DNA of 64,000 nucleotides from G965216695 sp965216695 (GTDB taxonomy: Bacteria; Pseudomonadota; Gammaproteobacteria; Pseudomonadales; Azotimanducaceae). The position numbers and the translations under genes are program-made. Location: NCBI GenBank assembly GCA_965216695.1, contig OZ244212.1, forward strand, positions 3,720,001 to 3,784,000, given 5' to 3'. Positions 1-7,441 of this stretch are shown one piece after another. Positions within the stretch are counted from its first letter, which is position 1. Every line of letters starts with the position of its first letter. The notes under the pieces were generated by a model. That model searched no databases. It had not been told where the DNA came from and saw nothing but the letters and a program-made list of their open reading frames with translations.

Positions 1-192
1 CCGGACGTGGAATATCAGACGCTGGTAACAACGATGGATACGGTGCGCGCGTACCCCACCGTGCAGGCATTGGAGGTGGTTCAGGCGGAATTGTTTCCGG
101 TGATATCCCTTGGTGATTCGCCGGTACCGGGCGACACTTCGGACACTCCTGCATTTTCTAGCACGGGATCGCCCATGGCGGGTCGGTCATGA
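1..192 (+). CDS. ExbD/TolR-like biopolymer transport protein, C-terminal fragment (5' truncated)
   Basis: The reading frame is open from base 1 and stops at 190-192, so only the last 63 residues are visible. Residues such as AYPTVQALEVVQAELFP look like the periplasmic end of an ExbD/TolR-type subunit, which couples the proton motive force to an outer-membrane machine together with an ExbB/TolQ/MotA partner. The stop overlaps the start of the next ExbD gene by ATGA, indicating one operon. The tail after about residue 40 is Ser/Pro/Thr-rich and low complexity. The family call rests mostly on context, because the membrane segment lies outside the window. Confidence 0.6.
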   Translation, partial: PDVEYQTLVTTMDTVRAYPTVQALEVVQAELFPVISLGDSPVPGDTSDTPAFSSTGSPMAGRS

Positions 193-794
193 GCGGCGTT
201 CGACTCGCGCAGCGGCGCTCGCGTCAGCGGAAGCGCACCGCAGGGGGACGGCTCAATCTGGTGTCGCTGATGGACATCTTCACCATCCTCGTATTCTTTT
301 TGATGGTCAATTCCTCCGAAGTCGAGGTGTTGGAAACCAGTTCCAAGATCAAATTGCCCGATTCCGTGTCCGAACAGCGCCCGGAGAACCGGCTGGTGAT
401 TACGGTCAGCGATGAAGACCTGGTGGTGCAGGGACGGGCGGTTGCAAAGGTGGCGAACGAAGCGCTGAACGATGAACCGATCATTGCCGGCCTGCATGCG
501 GAACTCGAGCACCAGGCTGAACGGAAAGGCGAGGTGCCGGATCTGGGATTCGAGATCACGATCATGGGTGACCGGGCGCTTCCGTACTGGCTGCTGAAGA
601 AAATCATGCTCACGTGTCAGGTGACGGACTTCAATCGCATCTCGCTGGCCGTGAACAGCGTGGACGGACCCAGCATCGATGACCTGCGCGCACTGCCCGG
701 CGCCGGAGAACCGCTGCCGGGCATCGGTGCACCAGCGCTACCATCCGGCGGCGAATCCGCACCCGTGGCCGACACCGCCGGACTGGGTCGATGA
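189..794 (+). CDS. ExbD/TolR family biopolymer transporter
   Basis: A 201-residue protein with a basic N-terminus, then one membrane segment at about residues 24-42 (NLVSLMDIFTILVFFLMV). It contains the conserved membrane Asp (D29) that carries protons in ExbD/TolR. The periplasmic domain follows (about 55-165), then a Pro/Gly-rich tail. ExbD works with an ExbB/TolQ channel in the inner membrane to energise TonB-like or gliding/adventurous-motility-type machines. The start ATG overlaps the previous ExbD stop, and the stop overlaps the next start, so three genes are translationally coupled. Two ExbD paralogues in tandem feeding an AgmX-type protein is a known arrangement in proteobacteria. Confidence 0.85.
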   Translation: MSGVRLAQRRSRQRKRTAGGRLNLVSLMDIFTILVFFLMVNSSEVEVLETSSKIKLPDSVSEQRPENRLVITVSDEDLVVQGRAVAKVANEALNDEPIIAGLHAELEHQAERKGEVPDLGFEITIMGDRALPYWLLKKIMLTCQVTDFNRISLAVNSVDGPSIDDLRALPGAGEPLPGIGAPALPSGGESAPVADTAGLGR

Positions 795-1744
795 ACACCG
801 TGCTCGTACCGATGCGCGTTGAGCTGCCCTGGGACGACGGCCGGGCCGATGCCCGTCGGTTTCGCCGCTGGCTCGTTAGCGTCGGTGTGCCGGTACTGAT
901 TCTGATCGTGCTGATCCCCTGGTTGCCGTTACCCGAGGTGGAACGCGAAGAGCTCGAAGAGCTGCCGCCCGAGCTCGCTCGCATTGTGCTCGAGAAAACC
1001 GAACCCGAAATTCCGCCGCCGCCGAAACCCAAGCCCAAGCCGGTGGATGAACAGCCGATTGCAATACCCCAGCCTGAAACGCCCGCGGAAGTGGTCCCCA
1101 CGCCGGAACCGACGGTGGCTGATGCCCGGGAAAAAGCGGCCGTGTCCGGCCTGTTGGCCTTCAAAGATGCGTTCGCGGACATGCGCGAAGCCGTAGATAT
1201 GGATGCGCTGAAAGATACGGCGGCGATTCGCCGAGGTGCCGGTGAGGCCGCTACGATCGACCGATCCATCGTGACCTCCGAGCGGGGTGCGCGCAGTGCC
1301 GGGGTCAACGTTACCGCTCAGTCTCAGGATATCGGCGGCGTTGCGCTGTCGGGACGCGAAACGACGAAGGTTGCGGTTCCGGCCGGTGCAACCGGCACGG
1401 GCGGGGTGCGCGCGACCCGCGTTGCCGAGAAAGGGATTGGCGCGGGCGCATCGCGGCAACGCAGTATTGAAGAGGTACGGCGGGTGTTCGATGCGAACAA
1501 AGGCGCTATTTTTGCGATCTACAACCGGGCGCTGCGCTCGGATCCGTCGCTACAGGGCAAGGTGGTGTTGACGCTTGTAATCAACCCCTCGGGCCAGGTG
1601 GTGGATTGCCGGGTCAACGCGACAGAGATCGCCGACGACGCGCTCGTATCCAAAATCGTCAATCGGGTGCGGCTCTTTGATTTCGGGCGTGCCGACGTGG
1701 CGATAACCACGATCAACTATCCGGTCCACTTCCTGCCGAGCTGA
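791..1744 (+). CDS. AgmX/PglI C-terminal domain protein (TonB-like)
   Basis: A 317-residue inner-membrane protein. A membrane anchor lies at about residues 31-47 (VPVLILIVLIPWLPL). A long Pro/Glu/Lys-rich periplasm-spanning arm follows (about 60-115, with the PPPPKPKPKP run), then a low-complexity Ala/Gly region. The C-terminal domain (about 225-315) contains GKVVLTLVINPSGQVVDC, as in the AgmX/PglI C-terminal family, a TonB-related fold. The role is probably to transmit ExbB/ExbD energy to an outer-membrane partner. It overlaps the upstream ExbD stop by 4 bp (ATGA). The exact substrate is unknown. Confidence 0.8.
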   Translation: MNTVLVPMRVELPWDDGRADARRFRRWLVSVGVPVLILIVLIPWLPLPEVEREELEELPPELARIVLEKTEPEIPPPPKPKPKPVDEQPIAIPQPETPAEVVPTPEPTVADAREKAAVSGLLAFKDAFADMREAVDMDALKDTAAIRRGAGEAATIDRSIVTSERGARSAGVNVTAQSQDIGGVALSGRETTKVAVPAGATGTGGVRATRVAEKGIGAGASRQRSIEEVRRVFDANKGAIFAIYNRALRSDPSLQGKVVLTLVINPSGQVVDCRVNATEIADDALVSKIVNRVRLFDFGRADVAITTINYPVHFLPS

Positions 1745-1756
1745 GCCCGGCTGTCG

Positions 1757-2137
1757 CTACAGACGGTTGATCGCTTCGATGACGCAGGCACGACCGTCGA
1801 CCGTTACGCGGTCGAATCCCGCCCAGATGGTGTTGTCGGACATGCTTACCGACATCTCCGCGCCAAAGTTGGCGGCAAGGTTGAACACGCCGCACGCGGC
1901 GGGAACTTTCAGAACGTACTGCTCGTGATCGGTGACCTCGACCAGCAATCTGCTGGCGTCGAGCGGTTGCCAGCGGCTGATCCGGTCGGCGCTCGGCAGC
2001 TGTGGCACGGGCGTACCGGACAGGTCGCGACGCTGATCTTTCAACGCGAAGGCGGTGCCTGCCGTGGCTGCTATAGCGGTTGCGGCCAGGACGAGCGTTG
2101 CGGATTTCCGCCAATCGAGCTGCTTTAAGTTGCGCAC
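1757..2137 (-). CDS. small secreted protein, DUF6491-like
   Basis: A 126-residue protein if started at the GTG at 2135-2137, which has AGGAG six bases upstream. The longer frame to 2206 has no comparable ribosome site. The N-terminus is a signal peptide (basic residues, then ATLVLAATAIAATAGTAFA). The mature part has the pattern ISRWQPLDASRLLVEV followed by a Cys pair (AACGVF and GRACVI) that resembles DUF6491 proteins of gammaproteobacteria, which are periplasmic and of unknown function. It is convergent with the TonB-like gene upstream and divergent from the amidohydrolase at 2243. Confidence 0.65.
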   Translation of the reverse strand: MRNLKQLDWRKSATLVLAATAIAATAGTAFALKDQRRDLSGTPVPQLPSADRISRWQPLDASRLLVEVTDHEQYVLKVPAACGVFNLAANFGAEMSVSMSDNTIWAGFDRVTVDGRACVIEAINRL

Positions 2138-2242
2138 GTCTGTCTCCTGATTACGCCTGCTATCGTAGGCTTGCGAAAATGAACGTATTCTGAACGTGTC
2201 CAACACGCAACGTATTTCCCGAGCTACCGCACCCGAGGTCGT

Positions 2243-3673
2243 ATGAAATCAACATCTCTCCCGATTGCCATCGTGTTTCTTTCTGTCTGCGGCGCAGCCG
2301 CGACGGAATCGGCAGCCCCCGACATCGACGCGCTTGCGGCCGCGGAGCATTCGACCGCGCGTGCGAACGCGGACCGGATCTGGGAGCTGGCGGAACTCGG
2401 CTATCAGGAAACCGGCAGCGCCGACGCGCTCGCTGGTCATTTGAGTGCTGCGGGTTTCCGCGTCGAGCGCGGTATAGGCGGCATTCCCACCGCTTTTCGC
2501 GCCACCTACGGCAAGGGCAAGCCGGTGGTGACGCTTCTCGCAGAGTACGACGCGCTGCCGCGGATGTCCCAGGCGGCGGAACCGCAACGCCGTGCACTGG
2601 CCGAGGACGGTGCGGGTCACGCCTGCGGTCATCACCTGTTCGGCGCGGCCTCCACTGGAGCTGCGGTTGCGCTTGCCCGGTGGCTCGACGCGGCGGACCG
2701 GCGCGGGACCGTGCATCTGGTGGGCACGCCCGCGGAGGAGGGCGGGTCGGGGAAGGTTTACCTCGCCCGGGCCGGGGTGTTTGCAGACGCTGATGTGGTG
2801 CTGCACTGGCATCCGTCGGATCGCAATGACGCGTCGCCGTCGGCAACGACCGCGAACAAATCAGCACGGTTCGTGTTCACGGGTGTAGCAGCGCACGCGG
2901 CTAACGCACCCGAACGTGGCCGATCGGCGCTTGATGGCGTAGAGGCAATGAATTACATGGTGAATCTTATGCGCGAGCATGTTCCGAGCGACGCGCGCAT
3001 TCACTATGTGATATCCGACGGCGGTGCGGCACCGAACATCGTCCCGGAGCGTGCGTCGGTGTACTACTACGTGCGGCACCCCGAAGTGGACATAGTACAG
3101 GTGTTGTTCGAACGGGTGTCCCGCGCGGCTCGTGCCGCAGCGATGGGCACGGAGACATCGGTGGACATTGAAGTCATGCACGGCAACTATCCCGTGTTAC
3201 CGAACGTGACGCTGGCGGAACGCGCGCACGCGCACCTCGAACAGGTGGGCGGCGTTGCCTACACCGCTAAAGAATCCAAGTTTGCACAGACCCTTCGTGA
3301 AACGCTGCCGGGTACACTGCCGCCGATGGAGGCGAGTATTGAGGTGCAGCCGTTCGTGGTGCGTCAACGCATGGGGTCTACCGATGTCGGCGACGTTAGC
3401 TGGCAAGCCCCCACGGTAGGGTTTTCCACCGCCACCTGGGTGCCCGGAACGCCGGCGCACAGCTGGCAGGCGGTGGCCGCGGGCGGCATGTCGATTGGCT
3501 TGAAGGGTATGGAGCGCGCGCTGACGGTGCTCGCGCGGCTGGGCGTGGACGTCTTTACCGATGGCGAACTGGTATCGGCCGCTAAGGCGGAGCTTGCGGC
3601 TGCCCGGGGCGACGACTTCGACTACGCGCCGTTACTTGGCGACCGCGATCCCCCATTGGACTACCGTCGGTGA
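2243..3673 (+). CDS. M20 family amidohydrolase, AbgB-like
   Basis: A 476-residue metallo-amidohydrolase of the peptidase M20 family, closest in pattern to p-aminobenzoyl-glutamate hydrolase subunit B (AbgB). Metal-site motifs are visible: LLAEYDALP, GHACGHHLFG, and GTPAEEGGSGK with the catalytic Glu pair. A dimerisation-domain stretch (FTGVAAHAA) follows. The first 21 residues form a signal peptide (IAIVFLSVCGAAA), so it probably acts in the periplasm, unlike cytosolic AbgB. Likely reaction: hydrolysis of an N-acyl or N-aroyl amino-acid amide. The stop overlaps the GTG start of the oxidoreductase at 3670 (GTGA), so the two are coupled. Confidence 0.85.
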   Translation: MKSTSLPIAIVFLSVCGAAATESAAPDIDALAAAEHSTARANADRIWELAELGYQETGSADALAGHLSAAGFRVERGIGGIPTAFRATYGKGKPVVTLLAEYDALPRMSQAAEPQRRALAEDGAGHACGHHLFGAASTGAAVALARWLDAADRRGTVHLVGTPAEEGGSGKVYLARAGVFADADVVLHWHPSDRNDASPSATTANKSARFVFTGVAAHAANAPERGRSALDGVEAMNYMVNLMREHVPSDARIHYVISDGGAAPNIVPERASVYYYVRHPEVDIVQVLFERVSRAARAAAMGTETSVDIEVMHGNYPVLPNVTLAERAHAHLEQVGGVAYTAKESKFAQTLRETLPGTLPPMEASIEVQPFVVRQRMGSTDVGDVSWQAPTVGFSTATWVPGTPAHSWQAVAAGGMSIGLKGMERALTVLARLGVDVFTDGELVSAAKAELAAARGDDFDYAPLLGDRDPPLDYRR

Positions 3674-3700
3674 AGACGCCGGTGAAGACGCCGGTGAAGA
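3669..3700 (+). repeat. 12-bp tandem repeat over the start of the oxidoreductase gene
   Basis: The unit GGTGAAGACGCC occurs twice in direct tandem and is followed by a further partial copy (GGTGAAGA). It encodes the repeated KTPVKTPV at the N-terminus of the next protein and contains three in-frame GTG codons (3670, 3682, 3694). The first GTG overlaps the preceding TGA. Confidence 0.85.
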
Positions 3701-4545
3701 TCGGCATGCTGCATCCGGGTGCGATGGGCGCGTCGGTCGGCGCAGCGCTTAGGCAATCCGCGCACGATGTTTTATGGGTATCGGGCGGTCGCAGCAGTGA
3801 GACTGCGGCGCGCGCGGCCAGCGCCGGCTTCCGTGCGAAAGACCAGTTGCAGGATCTGCTGGAGGCGGTGGACGCCGTTATCTCGGTCTGTCCACCGGCC
3901 CATGCGGTCGAACTCGCGCGGCAGGTGCATCGTCTCGGATTCACGGGGCTGTATGTGGACGCGAATGCCATCTCGCCGAGGACCGCGGCAGAGGTGCACG
4001 CGCTTTTCGGGTCCAAGTACGTAGACGGCGGCATCGTCGGTCCGCCGGCGTGGCGGGACGGCACCACACGGCTCTATTTGTCCGGAGAGCGCGCAGCCGA
4101 TGTCGCGGCGTGGTTTTCCGACGGGTTTGTCGAGGCAGCCGCGGTTGTCGCGGATTCACCGCTCGCGGCGTCGGCACTCAAGATGAGCTATGCGGCATAT
4201 ACCAAGGGTCACGCGGCATTGCTGTTGGCGGTGGATGCGGCTGCGCGCGCCCAGGGTGTTCATCACACGCTGCAGCAAGAGTGGGCACGGTCACAACCGT
4301 CGCTCGCCCGGAGCGTGGCTGCTGCAGCCCGCGGCAGTGCACCGAAAGGCTGGCGTTTCGAGGGGGAGATGCTGGAGATTGCCCGCACGTTCGAGGATGC
4401 GGGTCTGCCCCCGGAGTTTCACTACGCCGCGGCTGAGATCTATCGGCGCTTGGCTGGGTTCAAGAGCGCCGAGGCCGAATCCGTGGATGCAGACGCGGTT
4501 GCGGGTGCGCTTACCTCCGGTGTCCCGTCGCGCGATGGCGGGTGA
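3670..4545 (+). CDS. NAD(P)-binding oxidoreductase, 6-phosphogluconate dehydrogenase-like with DUF1932
   Basis: A 291-residue protein. The N-terminal Rossmann fold has the dinucleotide motif GMLHPGAMGASVG. DAVISVCPPAHAVELA and a beta-hydroxyacid dehydrogenase-like stretch (YVDGGIVGPPAW) follow. The helical C-terminal half (LKMSYAAYTKGHAALLLAV) matches the DUF1932 domain that follows NAD-binding domains in this family. Likely reaction: NAD(P)-dependent oxidation of a small hydroxy acid; the substrate is unknown. Translation is coupled to the M20 hydrolase by GTGA overlap. The start could be any of three repeated GTG codons within a 12-bp tandem repeat. Confidence 0.8.
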   Translation: MKTPVKTPVKIGMLHPGAMGASVGAALRQSAHDVLWVSGGRSSETAARAASAGFRAKDQLQDLLEAVDAVISVCPPAHAVELARQVHRLGFTGLYVDANAISPRTAAEVHALFGSKYVDGGIVGPPAWRDGTTRLYLSGERAADVAAWFSDGFVEAAAVVADSPLAASALKMSYAAYTKGHAALLLAVDAAARAQGVHHTLQQEWARSQPSLARSVAAAARGSAPKGWRFEGEMLEIARTFEDAGLPPEFHYAAAEIYRRLAGFKSAEAESVDADAVAGALTSGVPSRDGG

Positions 4546-4632
4546 TCGGCAGTCGTACGAGACGTATCGACCGCCGATCCTGCAGGTGTCGCGGCGCGCA
4601 AATGTCGGTGCAGCGCCGGTGCAGCTTAGGGG

Positions 4633-5019
4633 TTACTCCGGGTTGGCTTCTTTGTAGGCGCGTACCTGCTCGTTGAAAGACGATACCACCGCGTTCATCT
4701 GATCCACGCCGTTGTTGTACACGCTGTTGATCTGCTGTTTCTGCTCGGGTGTTATCTCTTCGCCCAGTCCGGCTTCCGCTTTGTCGATGCAGGCGAGGGA
4801 ATCCTGCATGCTCGCGGCAAACTCGCGCACGGACGTTGCGGCCGCGGCCATTGCATCCTGATCGGCGCTGGCGCCGTCCGGCACGGTTGGGGGTTCGATG
4901 AAGCCGCATCCTGTAAGGTCTACCGTAGCGGCTGTGTCGGTGTCGGCTAGTGCCGGCTGCACGCCCAGTGCACTGACGATGAGCGCGAGCGCCGCGTGCC
5001 GAACTTTAGGATGGGGCAT
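4633..5019 (-). CDS. periplasmic protein of unknown function
   Basis: A 128-residue protein starting at ATG 5017-5019, which lies eight bases after AAGGAG; an earlier in-frame ATG (5023-5025) lies too close to that site. The N-terminus is a signal peptide (HAALALIVSALGVQPALA). The mature protein is acidic and mainly helical, with a Cys pair (LTGCGF and SLACID) that may form a disulfide, and a Gln/Asn-rich C-terminal helix (KQQINSVYNNGVDQMN). No family recognised. It stands alone between convergent and tandem genes. Confidence 0.65.
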   Translation of the reverse strand: MPHPKVRHAALALIVSALGVQPALADTDTAATVDLTGCGFIEPPTVPDGASADQDAMAAAATSVREFAASMQDSLACIDKAEAGLGEEITPEQKQQINSVYNNGVDQMNAVVSSFNEQVRAYKEANPE

Positions 5020-5102
5020 CCTCATATCTCCTTGATGTCGCATACGCACCATATTAGTGGTTACCGTGCGGTTCGTGAACGCCTTTGCAGATCGCCTACC
5101 CG

Positions 5103-6677
5103 TCAGCCCGGGGTGTCCGCAGGTTGAAACGCGATTTCGAACGCGGTCGACATCCCGGATGCTGGCGGCACGTGGAGCAATTGCAACGTCGCGTCCATCT
5201 GCTTCAGTAGCGTTCGTGCAATTGTCAGACCCAGACCGGTACCGCCGTTCTCCCGATTGGTGGTGAAAAACGGTTCGAAGATCTTCGTGCGGTCGTGTTC
5301 ACTGATCCCGGTGCCGTTGTCTGCAACCACCATCGACACGCGCTCGTCCACCGCGAGTTGCACTTCCGTTGCGCCGTGCTGTTGCGCATTCTCCACCAGC
5401 GTGTCCACCGCAGCGCGCAGAATTTCCCGGTCGGCGCGGACCACGCGCGGCGTGGCGGCCGTCGTCACGGTTATGGTCGGTGTGGCGGTGGGGCGGTTCT
5501 GCACATACTCCGTCACCAGCGCGTTCAGATCCACGCGTTCGATCGTCCGAGGCGTGATCTCGGCGCGGGTGAGTTCGTTGAGTCGTTCGGTGAGGCGGCG
5601 CAACCGATCGGCGTCGGTGCCGATGTTGGCCAGAAAGCGCGCGCGCTGGTCGTCGGACATGTCGCCCATATGCTCCTGCAGTACCTCCACGGCACCTCGA
5701 ATACTGGTGATTGGGGATTTAAACTCGTGCGACACATGCCGTGAGAACTCCTGTAAGTAGCGTGCCCGGCGCTCGAGCGCATCCGCCATCTCGGCGACGC
5801 TCGCCTGCAGCGTCGCGATCTCGCGGGTACGTGGTGCGCGTCGGACTTCCAACGTTGCCGCTGTACCGGTTGCCACGGCTTCTGCGGCAGCGGTGAGGCG
5901 TGCGATCGGTCGCGTGACCATGCGCGAGGTAATCACTGCCATCAGCAGCACGACGCCGAGCAGCACCAGCGCAGCGCCGGCCAGCAGAAAGCGTTTGCCG
6001 TACAACGCCTGCAAGATGGACGGTGGCGTGCGCGACAGCAGTACCGCACCGTACAGACGCTCCTCGTCGGCAATGGGTGTCGCGAAGAACACGCGGATGC
6101 CGGTGGTGCGGCTGACCGACGACAACGGTGTATCGCGTGCCTGATCGGTACGCCGGCGCAGCGTACTGATCGACTTTCCCTGCAGTGCGGTGCGTACTTC
6201 GACGCTTTGCGACAGGTCGAAGTCCAGATCCTCACCGGTGGTTGCGACCACCACGCCGGCCGTGTCGACCACCCGGATTGCGGCCAGCGTTGTTCGCTGG
6301 GCTTCGGTAAGGATGTCGGTGAGGGTGCTGCCTATCGGCTTCGCTAACGGATCTGCGAAGCCGCCGCGTTTGCCGTCTGGAAAGGGCGGCATAATCGGTG
6401 AATCTGCAAGGTCGAGTTCGGCCGGTCGATACGACGGCACGCCACCGGCGGCGGGGCGGGTCAGCGCGGCCCGGTGCTCGGGATCTTCGGCAATCAGCAG
6501 GTTGCGGTAGAACGCGCCGACGAAGGCTGCCTGAGCGATCAACGCCGACTCGGTCTGGCGCACCAGCGCGCTTTCGTAGATGCGCAGCACAACAATACCG
6601 GCGAGCGGCAGCGCCAGCACAATCAGATTTACAACGAAGAGCACGGTACGCAGCCGCGGCCGCCACGTCGCCGTCAT
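5103..6677 (-). CDS. sensor histidine kinase with HAMP domain
   Basis: A 524-residue membrane kinase. Membrane segment 1 is at about residues 12-32, a periplasmic sensor of about 200 residues follows, and membrane segment 2 is at about 231-250. A HAMP linker and HisKA box follow, with the phospho-accepting His317 in RHVSHEFKSPITS. The HATPase domain shows N-box VENAQQHG, G1 DNGTGISEHD and G2 GGTGLGLTIA. It autophosphorylates on His and passes phosphate to the regulator just upstream, whose stop it overlaps by 4 bp. The N-terminal layout resembles the kinases dedicated to marine sortase systems and CreC, and its neighbour is an exosortase cluster. The signal it senses is unknown. Confidence 0.9.
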   Translation of the reverse strand: MTATWRPRLRTVLFVVNLIVLALPLAGIVVLRIYESALVRQTESALIAQAAFVGAFYRNLLIAEDPEHRAALTRPAAGGVPSYRPAELDLADSPIMPPFPDGKRGGFADPLAKPIGSTLTDILTEAQRTTLAAIRVVDTAGVVVATTGEDLDFDLSQSVEVRTALQGKSISTLRRRTDQARDTPLSSVSRTTGIRVFFATPIADEERLYGAVLLSRTPPSILQALYGKRFLLAGAALVLLGVVLLMAVITSRMVTRPIARLTAAAEAVATGTAATLEVRRAPRTREIATLQASVAEMADALERRARYLQEFSRHVSHEFKSPITSIRGAVEVLQEHMGDMSDDQRARFLANIGTDADRLRRLTERLNELTRAEITPRTIERVDLNALVTEYVQNRPTATPTITVTTAATPRVVRADREILRAAVDTLVENAQQHGATEVQLAVDERVSMVVADNGTGISEHDRTKIFEPFFTTNRENGGTGLGLTIARTLLKQMDATLQLLHVPPASGMSTAFEIAFQPADTPG

Positions 6678-7351
6678 GTCACCATCAGACGGTAGCCGAC
6701 TCCGTGGATGGTCCGTATGGAATAGCCGCCCGCGGTCGACAGTTTCTCGCGCAATCGGCGAATGTGGCTGTCTATGGTGCGGTCACTGACGACGCGGTTT
6801 CCTTCGTACGCTCCCTGCATCAGCGCGTCGCGCGTCAGTACGCGCTCATGTGCCCGGGCCAACGTTGCGAGCATGGAAAACTCGGTGTGCGTGAGCGGCA
6901 ACAGTTGCCCCTGCCAGCTGGCCTCGAAGGTGTCGTGGTTTATCTCCAGGTCACCAAAGGTCTGACTGCCGTTGGTGGCATCGGCAGGGGCGCTTGCCCG
7001 GCGCAGGAGTGCCTTCACCCGTGCGACGAGTTCCCGAGGGCTGAACGGTTTGGACATGTAGTCGTCGCCGCCGACCTCGAGCCCGATGATGCGGTCCACC
7101 TCTTCATCGCGTGCGGACAGGAACAGAATCGGTACCTGCGACGTCCGGCGCAGCGTGTTGCACACGTCGATACCGTCGCGCTCGGGCATCATTACGTCGA
7201 GTACGATCAGCTTGGGCGCATGCACCTCGAACTGTCGCAGCGTCGTTGCGCCGGTGGCAGCTTCCAGCGTATCGAATCCCGCCTTCTGCAGGGCGAAGCA
7301 CACGACTTCCCGAATGTGCGCGTCGTCATCGGCAACCAGTATTCTGTCCAT
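6674..7351 (-). CDS. OmpR/PhoB-family response regulator
   Basis: A 225-residue regulator. The receiver domain has the acidic pocket ADDD (residues 7-10), phospho-acceptor Asp52 (VLDVMMPERDG) and Lys101 (MSKPFSPREL). The C-terminal winged-helix DNA-binding domain (about 125-224) ends with the usual VGYRLM. It pairs with the kinase at 5103-6677 through an ATGA overlap. No Shine-Dalgarno is present upstream. A TATACT hexamer at 7358-7363 (minus strand) would place transcription start at or next to the A of the ATG, so the mRNA may be leaderless. It is divergent from the exosortase gene with about 90 bp between them, which suggests it regulates that gene. Confidence 0.92.
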   Translation of the reverse strand: MDRILVADDDAHIREVVCFALQKAGFDTLEAATGATTLRQFEVHAPKLIVLDVMMPERDGIDVCNTLRRTSQVPILFLSARDEEVDRIIGLEVGGDDYMSKPFSPRELVARVKALLRRASAPADATNGSQTFGDLEINHDTFEASWQGQLLPLTHTEFSMLATLARAHERVLTRDALMQGAYEGNRVVSDRTIDSHIRRLREKLSTAGGYSIRTIHGVGYRLMVT

Positions 7352-7441
7352 GCATCGAGTATAGCAACCCGCTGCGCGGCAACCCGGCTCTGCTCAGAAA
7401 TTGCACAACTTGGCGCGCAATCCGCTTAACCCTCGGGCGCG
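7352..7441. promoter_or_regulatory. divergent promoter region between response regulator and exosortase
   Basis: On the minus strand a TATACT -10 box (7358-7363) lies six bases from the regulator ATG. Just upstream are two direct repeats of GCAACCC on the plus strand (7364-7370 and 7379-7385), 15 bp apart. They sit where an activator of the OmpR class would bind, near -12 to -35. No convincing -35 box is visible, as expected for an activator-dependent promoter. Binding by the neighbouring regulator is an inference. Confidence 0.4.
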
